Below are positions 47,309-56,311 of a stretch of DNA of 64,000 nucleotides, one piece after another. The notes beneath the pieces were generated by a model. The model was not told where the DNA came from and searched no databases. It saw nothing but the letters and a program-made list of their open reading frames with translations. Every line of letters starts with the position of its first letter. Position 1 is the stretch's first letter. Source of the stretch: Streptantibioticus cattleyicolor NRRL 8057 = DSM 46488 (GTDB lineage Bacteria; Actinomycetota; Actinomycetes; Streptomycetales; Streptomycetaceae). Where the stretch lies: assembly GCF_000240165.1 (NCBI RefSeq), contig NC_017586.1:1550001-1614000 (forward strand), read 5' to 3'. The translations under genes were made by a program, and so were the position numbers.

Positions 47309-47884
47309 CTAGACGTTGACGCCGAAGTCCTGGGCGATGCCGCGCAGTCCGGAGGCGTACCCCTGGCCGATGGCCCGGAACTTCCACTCGGCGCCGTTGC
47401 GGTACAGCTCGCCGAAGACCATGGCGGTCTCGGTGGAGGCGTCCTCGGTGAGGTCGTAGCGGGCGATCTCCTTCTGGTCGGCCTGGTTGACCACCCGGAT
47501 GTAGGCGTTGCGCACCTGGCCGAAGCTCTGCTGGCGGCTCTCGGCCTCGTAGATGGAGACCGGGAAGACGATCTTGGCGACGTCGGCCGGGACGGCGGCC
47601 AGGTCGACGTTGATCACCTCGTCGTCGCCCTCGCCCTCACCGGTGAGGTTGTCCCCGGTGTGCTCGACCGAGCCGTCCGGGCTCTTGAGGTTGTTGAAGA
47701 AGACGAAGTGCTGGTCCGTGAGGACCTTGCCGGCCGCGTCGGTCAGCAGGGCGCTGGCGTCCAGGTCGAAGTCGGCGCCGGTGGTGGTGCGCGCGTCCCA
47801 GCCGAGGCCGACGTGGACGGCGGTGAGGTTGGGCGCCTCCTTGGTCAGCGAGACGTTGCCACCCTTGCTGAGGCTGACTCCCAC
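47309..47884 (-). CDS. terD: TerD family protein
   Basis: The 191-residue protein shares nearly every TerD landmark with its downstream neighbour ([77 protein letters not shown]). It is the first gene of the leftward ter row and sits 145 bp from the peroxiredoxin stop. The start at GTG 47884 has GGGAGGA directly upstream and gives the usual length; an in-frame TTG four codons earlier (47896) overlaps that site and is not used in my reading. Its own promoter should lie in the 47885-48029 gap. Confidence 0.93.
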   Translation of the reverse strand: MGVSLSKGGNVSLTKEAPNLTAVHVGLGWDARTTTGADFDLDASALLTDAAGKVLTDQHFVFFNNLKSPDGSVEHTGDNLTGEGEGDDEVINVDLAAVPADVAKIVFPVSIYEAESRQQSFGQVRNAYIRVVNQADQKEIARYDLTEDASTETAMVFGELYRNGAEWKFRAIGQGYASGLRGIAQDFGVNV

Positions 47885-48029
47885 GAGTCCTCCCAATGGT
47901 CCGAGGGGAACGTTGAGCCCAGCGCTCCCGTTGTGCGGTGTCCTTTGAGGAACGAGCCGATCCTAGTGACCGGTTCCCGCCCGGGGCAGCGGTCGTAACG
48001 CACCCCGGGCCGCCGGTGAGGCGGACGGC

Positions 48030-48488
48030 TCACAGCGTGGCGAGGGCCTTGGCGTACTCGCCCAGGTCGCGGGCGTCCGGCAGCCCGTTGACCACCGTCC
48101 AGCGCACCGTGCCGGCCTTGTCGACGATGAAGGTGCCGCGCAGCGCGCACCCCTTCTCCTCGTCGAAGACGCCGTAGGCCCGGCTGGCCTCGCCGTGCGG
48201 CCAGAAGTCGGAGAGCAGCGGGTAGTCGAGGCCCTCCTGCTCGGCGAAGACCCGCAGCGCGAACGGGGAGTCGTTGGAGATGGCGAGGAGCTGGACGTCG
48301 TCGTTGACGAACGTGGGCAACTCGTCGCGGAGCGCGCACAGCTCGCCGGTGCACACCCCGGTGAAGGCGAACGGGTAGAAGAGCACGACGACGTTCTTCT
48401 CGCCGCGGAAGTCCGAGAGCCTGACGGTCTCGCCGTGCTGGTTCCGAAGCGCGAAGTCGGGGGCCTGGGAGCCGGCCTCGATGGCCAT
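48030..48488 (-). CDS. Peroxiredoxin, AhpE-like
   Basis: The 152-residue thiol peroxidase has the AhpC/TSA core: APDFALRNQHGETVRLSDFR, VVVLFYPFAFTGVCTGELCA with the peroxidatic cysteine in TGVCT and another cysteine four residues later, LLAISNDSPFALRVFAEQEG and ALRGTFIVDKAGTVRWTVVN. No distant resolving cysteine like that of typical 2-Cys AhpC is present, which fits the AhpE group. It reduces peroxides in the cytosol. ATG 48488 has GGAAGG upstream. It sits between the ter island and the DUF3052 gene, same strand as both. Confidence 0.9.
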   Translation of the reverse strand: MAIEAGSQAPDFALRNQHGETVRLSDFRGEKNVVVLFYPFAFTGVCTGELCALRDELPTFVNDDVQLLAISNDSPFALRVFAEQEGLDYPLLSDFWPHGEASRAYGVFDEEKGCALRGTFIVDKAGTVRWTVVNGLPDARDLGEYAKALATL

Positions 48489-48823
48489 GGGGCACTTCCT
48501 TCCGGTTGCGTCTCGCCGGTGGCGCCGCGCCGTCGGTGGCGGGCGGCGGTCACAGTCTTTCACTGCCCCGGCCGGGCCCGGCAGGCACACCGCCCCCCGC
48601 GGTCCGGCGGCGCCGGTCCACGGGGGGCGGGAGAGGGATCGGATCGAGGTGCGCCCTGGGCACTCACGGCACTCCGGCGCGCGGGGCGGCCCGGTTCACG
48701 CCGGGCGCGTCAAGGAGCGCGCCACCGGCGCCCGAGGGGCACCACGGCGGCCGTGGGCACGACGCGGCCGGAGCCGGCCGGACGGGCCTGGGGTGTCCGC
48801 GCGGCGCCGGAACGCCGGTCCGC
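48489..48823. other. Intergenic stretch with no supported gene
   Basis: This 335-bp region between the peroxiredoxin start and the DUF3052 stop has only G/C-rich arginine/proline frames. I see no convincing promoter, hairpin or gene; it probably holds the peroxiredoxin promoter and the DUF3052 terminator. Confidence 0.4.
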
Positions 48824-49264
48824 TCAGCGGCGACCGCTCTTGGCGGCCTTGGGCGTCACCAGACGGCTGCCGCTCCAGTCCTTGCCGGCGCTGAAGGTCT
48901 TGGTCTGGGCCAGTCCGGCGGTCTGCGCGGCCTCCCCGATGTCGCTGGGCTCGACGTAGCCGTCGCGGCCGGTCTTCGGGGTCAGCAGCAGGATCTCACC
49001 GCCCTCCTCGATCAGGCCGATGGCGTCCACCAGCGCGTCCGTAAGGTCGCCGTCCTCGTCCCGGAACCAGAGCAGCACGGCGTCGGCCACGTCGTCGTAG
49101 TCCTCGTCGACGAGGTCCTGACCGATGATGGCCTCGATACCTTCACGGAGCTCCTGCTCGACGTCGTCGTCGTAGCCGATCTCCTGGACCACCTGTCCGG
49201 GCTCGAACCCCAGCCGTGCGGCCGGGTTGGTCCGCTCCTCCGCGTGGTCCGCGGTCGCGCTCAC
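48824..49264 (-). CDS. DUF3052 domain-containing protein
   Basis: The 146-residue acidic protein shows the DUF3052 pattern: RLGFEPGQVVQEIGYDDDVE, IIGQDLVDEDYDDVADAVLL, LVDAIGLIEEGGEILLLTPK and GRDGYVEPSDIGEAAQTAGL. Acidic residues dominate the middle. The family is restricted to actinobacteria and often lies divergent from aceE, as here, but its role is unknown. Start GTG 49264 has AGGAGG at ideal spacing. The gap to the divergent aceE is 434 bp. Confidence 0.9.
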   Translation of the reverse strand: MSATADHAEERTNPAARLGFEPGQVVQEIGYDDDVEQELREGIEAIIGQDLVDEDYDDVADAVLLWFRDEDGDLTDALVDAIGLIEEGGEILLLTPKTGRDGYVEPSDIGEAAQTAGLAQTKTFSAGKDWSGSRLVTPKAAKSGRR

Positions 49265-49698
49265 GGATTGCCTCCTGTCTTGGGGATGTCTGCCACCCCG
49301 CGCAGTGCAGGGTATTGGCCGTAGTCCACACGGACCGGGCGGATCGCGCAAGTACCCGGCTCCCGATCCCGCCCAAACGTTGACGTGTCGCCGCACAACG
49401 CACCGGGTATGTGATGCCAGTCACTCCATTTTGCCCTTGTTGCGACGATAAGCGGCCGGGCGAGCCGACGGAAGCCGAACGGCCGTACCTCGCCAGGACG
49501 GGTGTCCGCTCCGCTCCCGGCTGGGCGTAGAGTTGCGATTTGGCCGTCGGCGATCACAGGTCGGCCGGCGGCGGTCGCAGCACAGCCGGTCTCGCCGGGT
49601 GGTGGTTACCACTCAGTAGAGGTGACGGATCTCCAGCCGCGGTACACGATGGAGGCGGCGCGACACAACAGAGCAAGACCTAGTAGCGAAGGAACAGC
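49265..49698. promoter_or_regulatory. Divergent control region of the DUF3052 gene and aceE
   Basis: The 434-bp gap contains no gene. It should hold both promoters; TTGACG at 49380-49385 is a candidate -35 hexamer, but no matching -10 at standard spacing convinced me. The aceE ribosome site is GAAGGAA at 49687-49693. Confidence 0.5.
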
Positions 49699-52431
49699 GT
49701 GGCTTCCGGATCCGATCGCAACCCGATCATCATTGGCGGCCTTCCCAGCCAGGTCCCGGATTTCGATCCCGAGGAAACGGCGGAATGGCTCGACTCGCTC
49801 GACGCGGCCATCGACGAACGCGGCCGTGAGCGCGCCCGCTACCTGATGCTCCGCCTCATCGAGCGTGCCCGTGAGAAGCGGGTGGCCGTGCCCGAGATGC
49901 GCAGCACGGACTACGTGAACACCATCGCGACCAAGGACGAGCCGTTCTTCCCGGGCAACGAGGAGATCGAGCGCAAGATCCTCAACGCGACCCGCTGGAA
50001 CGCCGCCGTGATGGTCTCGCGCGCCCAGCGGCCCGGCATCGGCGTCGGCGGCCACATCGCGACCTTCGCCTCCTCGGCCTCCCTGTACGACGTGGGCTTC
50101 AACCACTTCTTCCGCGGCAAGGACGACGGCCGCGGCGGTGACCAGATCTTCTTCCAGGGCCACGCCTCGCCGGGCATCTACGCCCGCGCCTTCCTGCTGG
50201 ACCGCCTCTCCGAGCGGCAGCTCGACGCGTTCCGCCAGGAGAAGTCGAAGGCCCCCGACGGCCTGTCGAGCTACCCGCACCCGCGGCTGATGCCGGACTT
50301 CTGGGAGTTCCCCACCGTCTCGATGGGCCTCGGCCCGCTGGGCGCGATCTACCAGGCGCGGATGAACCGCTACCTGCAGGCGCGCGGCATCGCCGACACC
50401 TCCGACTCGCACGTGTGGGCGTTCCTCGGCGACGGTGAGATGGACGAGCCGGAGTCGCTCGGCCAGCTCTCGCTCGCCGCCCGGGAGGGCCTGGACAACC
50501 TGACCTTCGTGGTCAACTGCAACCTCCAGCGCCTCGACGGCCCGGTGCGCGGCAACGGCAAGATCATCCAGGAGCTGGAGTCGGTCTTCCGCGGCGCGGG
50601 CTGGAACGTCATCAAGCTGATCTGGGACCGCAGTTGGGACCCGCTGCTGGCGCAGGACCGGGACGGCGTGCTGGTCAACAAGCTCAACAGCACCCCGGAC
50701 GGCCAGTTCCAGACGTACGCCACCGAGACCGGCGCGTACATCCGCGAGCACTTCTTCGGCGGCGACCACCGGCTGCGCAACATGGTCGAGGGCATGACCG
50801 ACGACCAGATCCTGCACCTGGGCCGGGGCGGTCACGACCACCGCAAGATCTACGCGGCGTACAAGGCGGCCAAGGAGCACAAGGGCCAGCCGACGGTGAT
50901 CCTCGCCCAGACGGTCAAGGGGTGGACGCTGGGCCCCAACTTCGAGGGCCGCAACGCCACCCACCAGATGAAGAAGCTGACGGTCGAGGACCTCAAGCGC
51001 TTCCGCGACCGGCTCCACCTGCCGATCTCCGACAAGGAGCTGGAGGACGGCCTGCCGCCGTATTACCACCCTGGCCGGAACTCCGAGGAGATCCAGTACA
51101 TGCACGACCGCCGCAAGGAGTGCGGCGGCTACGTGCCCACCCGGGTGGTCCGCGCCAAGCCGCTGAACCTGCCGGACGACAAGGTCTACGCGGCCGTCCG
51201 CAAGGGCTCCGGCCAGCAGTCCATCGCCACCACGATGGCGTTCGTGCGGCTGCTGAAGGACCTGATGCGGGACAAGGAGATCGGCAAGCGCTTCGTGCCG
51301 ATCGCCCCGGACGAGTACCGCACCTTCGGCATGGACTCGCTCTTCCCGTCCGCCAAGATCTACAGCCCGCTGGGCCAGCTGTACGAGTCGGTCGACCGCG
51401 AGCTGCTGCTGGCGTACAAGGAGGCGCCGACCGGCCAGATGCTGCACGACGGCATCTCGGAGGCGGGGTGCACCGCCTCGCTGATCGCCGCCGGTTCGTC
51501 GTACGCCACCCACGGCGAGCACATGATCCCGGTGTACGTCTTCTACTCGATGTTCGGGTTCCAGCGCACCGGTGACCAGTTCTGGCAGATGGCCGACCAG
51601 CTCGCGCGTGGTTTCGTCCTGGGCGCGACCGCCGGACGCACGACCCTGACCGGTGAGGGCCTCCAGCACGCCGACGGCCACTCGCAGCTGCTGGCCTCGA
51701 CCAACCCGGCCTGCGTCGCCTACGACCCGGCGTTCGGCTACGAGATCGCGCACATCGTCAAGGACGGTCTGCGCCGGATGTACGGCCCGGACAGCGAGGA
51801 CGTCTTCTACTACCTCACCGTCTACAACGAGCCCATCCAGCACCCGGCCGAGCCGGAGGGCGTGGACGTCGAGGGGATCCTCAAGGGCCTGTACCGGTTC
51901 AAGGCCGGTGAGGCGGGCGCCGTCCCGGCGCAGATCCTGGCCTCCGGTGTCGCGGTGCCGTGGGCGGTCGAGGCGCAGAAGATCCTCGCCGAGGAGTGGA
52001 ACGTCAAGGCCGACGTGTGGTCGGCGACCTCCTGGAACGAGCTGCGCCGCGACGCGGTGGCGGCCGAGCAGCACAACCTGCTCCACCCGGAGGAGGAGCA
52101 GCGCGTCCCGTACGTGACCCGCAAGCTGAGCGGCGCCCAGGGCCCGTTCGTGGCGGTCTCGGACTGGATGCGTTCGGTGCCGGACCAGATCGCCCGCTGG
52201 GTGCCGGGCACCTGGCAGTCGCTGGGCGCCGACGGCTTCGGCTTCGCCGACACCCGTGGTGCGGCCCGCCGCTTCTTCCACATCGACGCCCAGTCGGTGG
52301 TGCTGGCGGTCCTGACCGAGCTGGCCCGGGAGGGCAAGGTGGACCGCTCGGTGCTCAAGCAGGCCATCGACCGCTACCAGCTGCTGGACGTGGCGGCGGC
52401 CGACCCGGGCGCGGCCGGCGGCGACGCGTAA
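49699..52431 (+). CDS. aceE: Pyruvate dehydrogenase E1 component, homodimeric type
   Basis: The 910-residue enzyme is full-length Ace[21 protein letters not shown] near the start, [20 protein letters not shown], the TPP motif [20 protein letters not shown] (G-D-G-x-M-D-E-P), [40 protein letters not shown] and later [20 protein letters not shown]. It decarboxylates pyruvate with TPP and passes the acetyl group to lipoyl-E2 of the pyruvate dehydrogenase complex. The E2/E3 genes are elsewhere. GTG 49699 has GAAGGAA upstream. An IS30-type element lies 48 bp behind the stop, so any downstream cotranscription is cut. Confidence 0.96.
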   Translation: MASGSDRNPIIIGGLPSQVPDFDPEETAEWLDSLDAAIDERGRERARYLMLRLIERAREKRVAVPEMRSTDYVNTIATKDEPFFPGNEEIERKILNATRWNAAVMVSRAQRPGIGVGGHIATFASSASLYDVGFNHFFRGKDDGRGGDQIFFQGHASPGIYARAFLLDRLSERQLDAFRQEKSKAPDGLSSYPHPRLMPDFWEFPTVSMGLGPLGAIYQARMNRYLQARGIADTSDSHVWAFLGDGEMDEPESLGQLSLAAREGLDNLTFVVNCNLQRLDGPVRGNGKIIQELESVFRGAGWNVIKLIWDRSWDPLLAQDRDGVLVNKLNSTPDGQFQTYATETGAYIREHFFGGDHRLRNMVEGMTDDQILHLGRGGHDHRKIYAAYKAAKEHKGQPTVILAQTVKGWTLGPNFEGRNATHQMKKLTVEDLKRFRDRLHLPISDKELEDGLPPYYHPGRNSEEIQYMHDRRKECGGYVPTRVVRAKPLNLPDDKVYAAVRKGSGQQSIATTMAFVRLLKDLMRDKEIGKRFVPIAPDEYRTFGMDSLFPSAKIYSPLGQLYESVDRELLLAYKEAPTGQMLHDGISEAGCTASLIAAGSSYATHGEHMIPVYVFYSMFGFQRTGDQFWQMADQLARGFVLGATAGRTTLTGEGLQHADGHSQLLASTNPACVAYDPAFGYEIAHIVKDGLRRMYGPDSEDVFYYLTVYNEPIQHPAEPEGVDVEGILKGLYRFKAGEAGAVPAQILASGVAVPWAVEAQKILAEEWNVKADVWSATSWNELRRDAVAAEQHNLLHPEEEQRVPYVTRKLSGAQGPFVAVSDWMRSVPDQIARWVPGTWQSLGADGFGFADTRGAARRFFHIDAQSVVLAVLTELAREGKVDRSVLKQAIDRYQLLDVAAADPGAAGGDA

Positions 52432-52479
52432 CGCCTCTGGGCGACCGCGAAGGCCGGCCGGGATCATCTTCCGTTCTAG

Positions 52480-53761
52480 TGGTCGTCGCAACACCCCAGT
52501 TCAGGGGATGCTGCGATGGACTTCAAGATCCGGGAGATCCGGACGGTGGCTCAGGGGCCCAAGAAGCTGCTGCGTGAGCGGGAGGCATACTCCCAACTCA
52601 TGCAGCAGGGCCTGAGCAACAAAGAGGCGTGCCGGATCGTCGGTATCAACGAGAAGACCGGCCGGCGATGGCGGAACGGCCGCAGCGCGGACCGCCGGCA
52701 GAAGGCGGCGCCACCGATCCACGCGGTGGTGCCGCCTTCTGGTCCGTCCCGGTACCTGCGCGAGGACGACCGGATCTACATCGCCGACCGGCTGCGGGAG
52801 AAGGCCACGGTTCGGGCGATCGCGGCCGAGCTGGGCCGCAGCCCGTCGACCGTCAGCCGCGAGATCCGCCGCAACCGGCATCCGGGCAACGGCCAGTACC
52901 GACCACACGCAGCCCAGGCCCGTGCCGATGCCCGCCGGCCCCGCCCCAAGCCGGGGAAGATCAGCCAGAACCCCGAACTGCGGCGCTTCATCCAGGATCG
53001 CCTGCATCTACGGTGGAGCCCCGAGCAGATCTGCCAGGCTCTGCGGGCACAGTTCCCCCAGCGGCCGGAGATGCACGTGGTCCACGAGACGGTCTACCAG
53101 GCCCTCTATGTCCAGGGCCGGGGAGAGCTGCGCCGCGAGCTGGCCCGCGCCCTGCGGACCGGCCGCGCCCGGCGCAAGCCTCGCCGCCAGGCCCAGCAGC
53201 GCCAACCGCGGTTCTCCACTCCCATGGTGATGATCAGCGAACGGCCCGCCGAGGCGGAAGACCGGGCCGTGCCCGGCCACTGGGAGGGCGACCTCATCAT
53301 CGGCAAGGACGGAGCCTCCGCCATCGGCACCCTGGTCGAACGAGCCACCCGCTACGTCATGCTCCTGCACCTGCCCGACGGCCGCAGCGCCGAGCACGTC
53401 CGTGACGCCCTGACTGACACCGTCCAGACGCTGCCCGCCCACCTGGTGCGCTCGCTGACCTGGGACCAAGGCGCGGAGATGGCCGCGCACGGCGCGTTCA
53501 CCATCGCCACCGACATCCCGGTCTACTTCTGCGATCCGGCCAGCCCCTGGCAGCGCGGCTCCAACGAGAACACCAACGGCCTGCTGCGGCAGTACTTCCC
53601 CAAGGGCACCGACCTGTCCGTCCACACCCGCGAGCACCTGGACGCCGTCGCTGCCGAACTCAACGGCCGCCCACGCAAAACGCTCGGCTGGGAAACCCCA
53701 GCCGAGCGCCTGCATAAACTGCTCGCGGCCTGATCAACACGACCACGTGTTGCGACGACCC
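52480..53761 (+). mobile_element. IS30-family insertion sequence
   Basis: Inverted repeats GGTCGTCGCAACAC (52481-52494) and GTGTTGCGACGACC (53747-53760) bound one transposase gene. TTCTAG to the left (52474-52479) and CTAGAA to the right (53762-53767) suggest insertion into a palindromic TTCTAGAA-like target. Confidence 0.88.
52516..53733 (+). CDS. IS30-family transposase
   Basis: The 405-residue transposase has an N-terminal HTH (YSQLMQQGLSNKEACRIVGI, NEKTGRRWRNGRSA), a second HTH (IAAELGRSPSTVSREIRRNR) and the IS30 DDE domain: GHWEGDLIIGKDGASAIGTL (first D), RSLTWDQGAEMAAHGAFTIA (second D) and SPWQRGSNENTNGLLRQYFP (E of the N-E-N motif), then GTDLSVHTREHLDAVAAELN and RPRKTLGWETPAERLHKL. 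The frame is intact, so the element could be active. It is 84 bp past aceE, in the same orientation, and convergent with the MFS gene. Confidence 0.94.
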   Translation: MDFKIREIRTVAQGPKKLLREREAYSQLMQQGLSNKEACRIVGINEKTGRRWRNGRSADRRQKAAPPIHAVVPPSGPSRYLREDDRIYIADRLREKATVRAIAAELGRSPSTVSREIRRNRHPGNGQYRPHAAQARADARRPRPKPGKISQNPELRRFIQDRLHLRWSPEQICQALRAQFPQRPEMHVVHETVYQALYVQGRGELRRELARALRTGRARRKPRRQAQQRQPRFSTPMVMISERPAEAEDRAVPGHWEGDLIIGKDGASAIGTLVERATRYVMLLHLPDGRSAEHVRDALTDTVQTLPAHLVRSLTWDQGAEMAAHGAFTIATDIPVYFCDPASPWQRGSNENTNGLLRQYFPKGTDLSVHTREHLDAVAAELNGRPRKTLGWETPAERLHKLLAA

Positions 53762-53807
53762 CTAGAAACCGCCCATCCCCGGCCGGGCCTTCGGTGTTTT
53801 GTCGGCG

Positions 53808-55403
53808 TCAGATGTGCACGCCGCCGCCCGAGGCGGCGTTCTCGCCGCGCTTGGTGAAGACGGCGACCACGGCGGCCACCGCGGCCACGATCGCGGCGAC
53901 GGTGAAGGCCAGGGCCATTCCGGAGACGAACGTCTGGTGGGCGACCCGGGTGATCACCGGGACGAGCTGGCCGGGGACGCCCTTGCCGATCGGGGCCACG
54001 CCGACGGCGACCGCGTCGGAGGCCTGGGCGGCCTGGCCGGGCGGCAGCTCGGGCAGCCCGGCGGCGGCCCAGTTGCGCGGCAGCAGGTCGTCCACCTTGG
54101 CGGCCATGACCGCGCCGAGCACGGCGGTGCCCAGCGAGCCGCCGACCTGCATGGCGGACTGCTGGAGGCCGCCGGCCACCCCGGACAGCTCCAGCGGGGC
54201 GTTGCCCACGATGACCTCGGTGGCGCCGACCATCACCGGGGCGAGCCCGAGGCCGAGCAGCGCGAACCACACCGAGGTGGCCGCCGTGCCGCTGTCCGCC
54301 GTGAGGTTGGCCATGCCGATCATCGCGACGGTGGTGAAGACCATGCCGCCGACCAGCGGGATGCGCGGGCCGAACTTGGTGATCAGCGCGCCGGCCACCG
54401 GCGAGGAGACGATCATCATCGCGGTGAGCGGCAGCAGGTGGACGCCGGCGGAGACCGGGGACATCCCGTGCACGTTCTGCAGGTAGAAGGTGACGAAGAA
54501 CAGGCCGCCCATGAAGGCGAAGGCCATCAGCACCATCAGCACGACGCCGGCCGACAGCGGCACCGAGCGGAAGATCCCCAGCGGGATCAGCGGCTCGCGG
54601 GACCTGGTCTCCCACAGCGCGAAGAGCAGGAAGAGGGCGACCGCGCCGCCCAGGAAGCCCAGCGTGGCCGCGTCGCCCCAGCCCCACGCCGGGGCCTTGA
54701 TCAGACCCCAGATCAGGCAGAACATCGCGCCGGAGAGCAGCGCGATGCCGGGGATGTCGAAGGACTTGGCGGCGTTCTCGGCGCGCATGTCCTTGAGGAT
54801 CACCAGGCCGAGGACGAGCGCGAGCACGCCGACGGGGACGTTGATGAAGAAGACCGACTCCCAGTTGACGTGCTCGACGAGCAGGCCGCCGATGATGGGG
54901 CCGGCGGCGGTGGAGGCGCCGATGACCGCGCCCCAGATGCCGATGGCGGTGTTGAGCTTCTCGGCCGGGAAGGTGGCCCGCAGCAGGCCCAGGGCGGCGG
55001 GCTGGAGGAGCGCGCCGAACAGGCCCTGGAAGACCCGGAGCACGATGACCATGGTCACGCCGTCGGACAGGCCGATCAGTCCGGAGGTGAGGGCGAAGCC
55101 GGCGATGCCGATGAGGAAGGTCTGGCGGTGGCCGAACCGGTCGCCGAGCTTGCCGGCGGTGATCAGGGAGACGGCCAGCGCGAGCAGGTAGCCGTTGGTG
55201 ATCCACTGCACGTCGGCAAGGGAGGCGCCGAGGTCCTTCTGGATGGCCGGGTTGGCGATGGCGACGATCGTTCCGTCCAGCGCCACCATCATCACGCCGA
55301 TGGCGACCGAGAACAGGGTCAGCCAGGGGTGGCCGCGCAGGGACTTGCGGGGCGCCGGTATTCGGTCCGACGCCTTGTCGGTGACGACAGGAGCTTGGGT
55401 CAT
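53808..55403 (-). CDS. DHA2-family MFS drug exporter
   Basis: The 531-residue exporter has 14 predicted helices and DHA2 motifs: VALDGTIVAIANPAIQKDLG (motif D1), GKLGDRFGHRQTFLIG (motif A), GLLRATFPAEKLNTAIGIWG, VIGASTAAGPIIGGLL (motif C) and LSGVAGGLQQSAMQVGGSLG. The N terminus is cytoplasmic and basic. It should pump out drugs with protons. It is divergent from a TetR regulator 114 bp away, with a perfect 15-bp palindrome next to its own start, so repression by that regulator is likely. Confidence 0.9.
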   Translation of the reverse strand: MTQAPVVTDKASDRIPAPRKSLRGHPWLTLFSVAIGVMMVALDGTIVAIANPAIQKDLGASLADVQWITNGYLLALAVSLITAGKLGDRFGHRQTFLIGIAGFALTSGLIGLSDGVTMVIVLRVFQGLFGALLQPAALGLLRATFPAEKLNTAIGIWGAVIGASTAAGPIIGGLLVEHVNWESVFFINVPVGVLALVLGLVILKDMRAENAAKSFDIPGIALLSGAMFCLIWGLIKAPAWGWGDAATLGFLGGAVALFLLFALWETRSREPLIPLGIFRSVPLSAGVVLMVLMAFAFMGGLFFVTFYLQNVHGMSPVSAGVHLLPLTAMMIVSSPVAGALITKFGPRIPLVGGMVFTTVAMIGMANLTADSGTAATSVWFALLGLGLAPVMVGATEVIVGNAPLELSGVAGGLQQSAMQVGGSLGTAVLGAVMAAKVDDLLPRNWAAAGLPELPPGQAAQASDAVAVGVAPIGKGVPGQLVPVITRVAHQTFVSGMALAFTVAAIVAAVAAVVAVFTKRGENAASGGGVHI

Positions 55404-55415
55404 GGCGTGAGATTA

Positions 55416-55430
55416 TGTCAGCGGCTGACA
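55416..55430. promoter_or_regulatory. TetR operator candidate
   Basis: TGTCAGCGGCTGACA is a perfect 15-bp palindrome centred on G, 13 bases upstream of the exporter start and within the divergent region of the TetR gene. A related half-site (AACTGACA) lies near 55457-55464. Confidence 0.8.
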
Positions 55431-55517
55431 ATTGACAAACACATTCAGTAGCAGGTAACTGACACATCTGCCACGGGTAGGGTGACCAGCGGCAAGAGCA
55501 CAAGGAGGTGGCCTGAG

Positions 55518-56189
55518 GTGACGAAGACCACGGCGTCCGCGCACCCGGCACCCGGCGTCTGCGGACTGCGCGAACGCAAGAAGCAGCGCACCCGGGACGC
55601 ACTTGTCCGGGCCGCCATGCAGTTGTTCACCAGCCAGGGTTTCGAGCGGACCACGGTGGACGAGATCGCCGAGGCGGTCGAGGTCTCGCAGCGCACCTTC
55701 TTCCGCTACTTCACCAACAAGGAGCACGCCGCGCTCGCCCTCGACGACCTGATCGAGGAGCGTTTCCTGGCGGCGCTGCGGGAACGCCCCGCGGACGAGC
55801 CGCCGTTGGAGGCGCTGCGCCACGCCGTGCTCGGGGTCTGGGACGACGTGTCCACCGCGATCCACGAAGTGGTGCCGATCGACCTGTACATGCGGATGTA
55901 CCAGGTGATCGAGTCCACCCCGGCGCTGCTCTCCGCCCGGTTGCGGCGCGAGGCGCAGATGGAGACCAGGATCACGGCCGAGATCGCCCGGCGCACCGGC
56001 CTCGATCCGCGCACCGATCTGCGGCCCAGGGTGCTGGTGGCGGCGTTCGGCGGGGTGATCCGGGCCGCGTCCGAGCACTGGGGCCACTGCTCGGAGGGGA
56101 GCGTCGCCGCGATGCGCAGCAGCTTCCGGCGGCATCTGGAGACCCTGGGCCCGGCGCTGGCCGGGAGTTGGCAGTCCGTCACCCCGTAA
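55518..56189 (+). CDS. TetR family transcriptional regulator
   Basis: The 223-residue regulator has a TetR HTH at residues 20-65: RERKKQRTRDALVRAAMQLF then TVDEIAEAVEVSQRTFFRYF, followed by NKEHAALALD. The C-terminal helical domain (DLYMRMYQVIESTPALLSAR, VLVAAFGGVIRAASEHWGHC) would bind the inducer. It is divergent from the DHA2 exporter, its likely target, with the palindrome at 55416 in between. The start is the GTG at 55518, ten bases after AAGGAGG, rather than the earlier GTG at 55482. Confidence 0.9.
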   Translation: MTKTTASAHPAPGVCGLRERKKQRTRDALVRAAMQLFTSQGFERTTVDEIAEAVEVSQRTFFRYFTNKEHAALALDDLIEERFLAALRERPADEPPLEALRHAVLGVWDDVSTAIHEVVPIDLYMRMYQVIESTPALLSARLRREAQMETRITAEIARRTGLDPRTDLRPRVLVAAFGGVIRAASEHWGHCSEGSVAAMRSSFRRHLETLGPALAGSWQSVTP

Positions 56190-56311
56190 CACCGCGCCTA
56201 CGCCACGTCAACACGTTTTCTGGTCCATTAAGAGCACTTCTGACCGTTTTAAACGTGAGGTGCGTCACCGTATTCACGTCCGGGGACCACGATCTCCTAT
56301 GGTGGCCCGCG

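Noticed and set aside
49606-52494. 962-residue frame on the minus strand over aceE
   Set aside because: It is the mirror frame of a highly GC3-biased gene; aceE on the plus strand is unmistakable.
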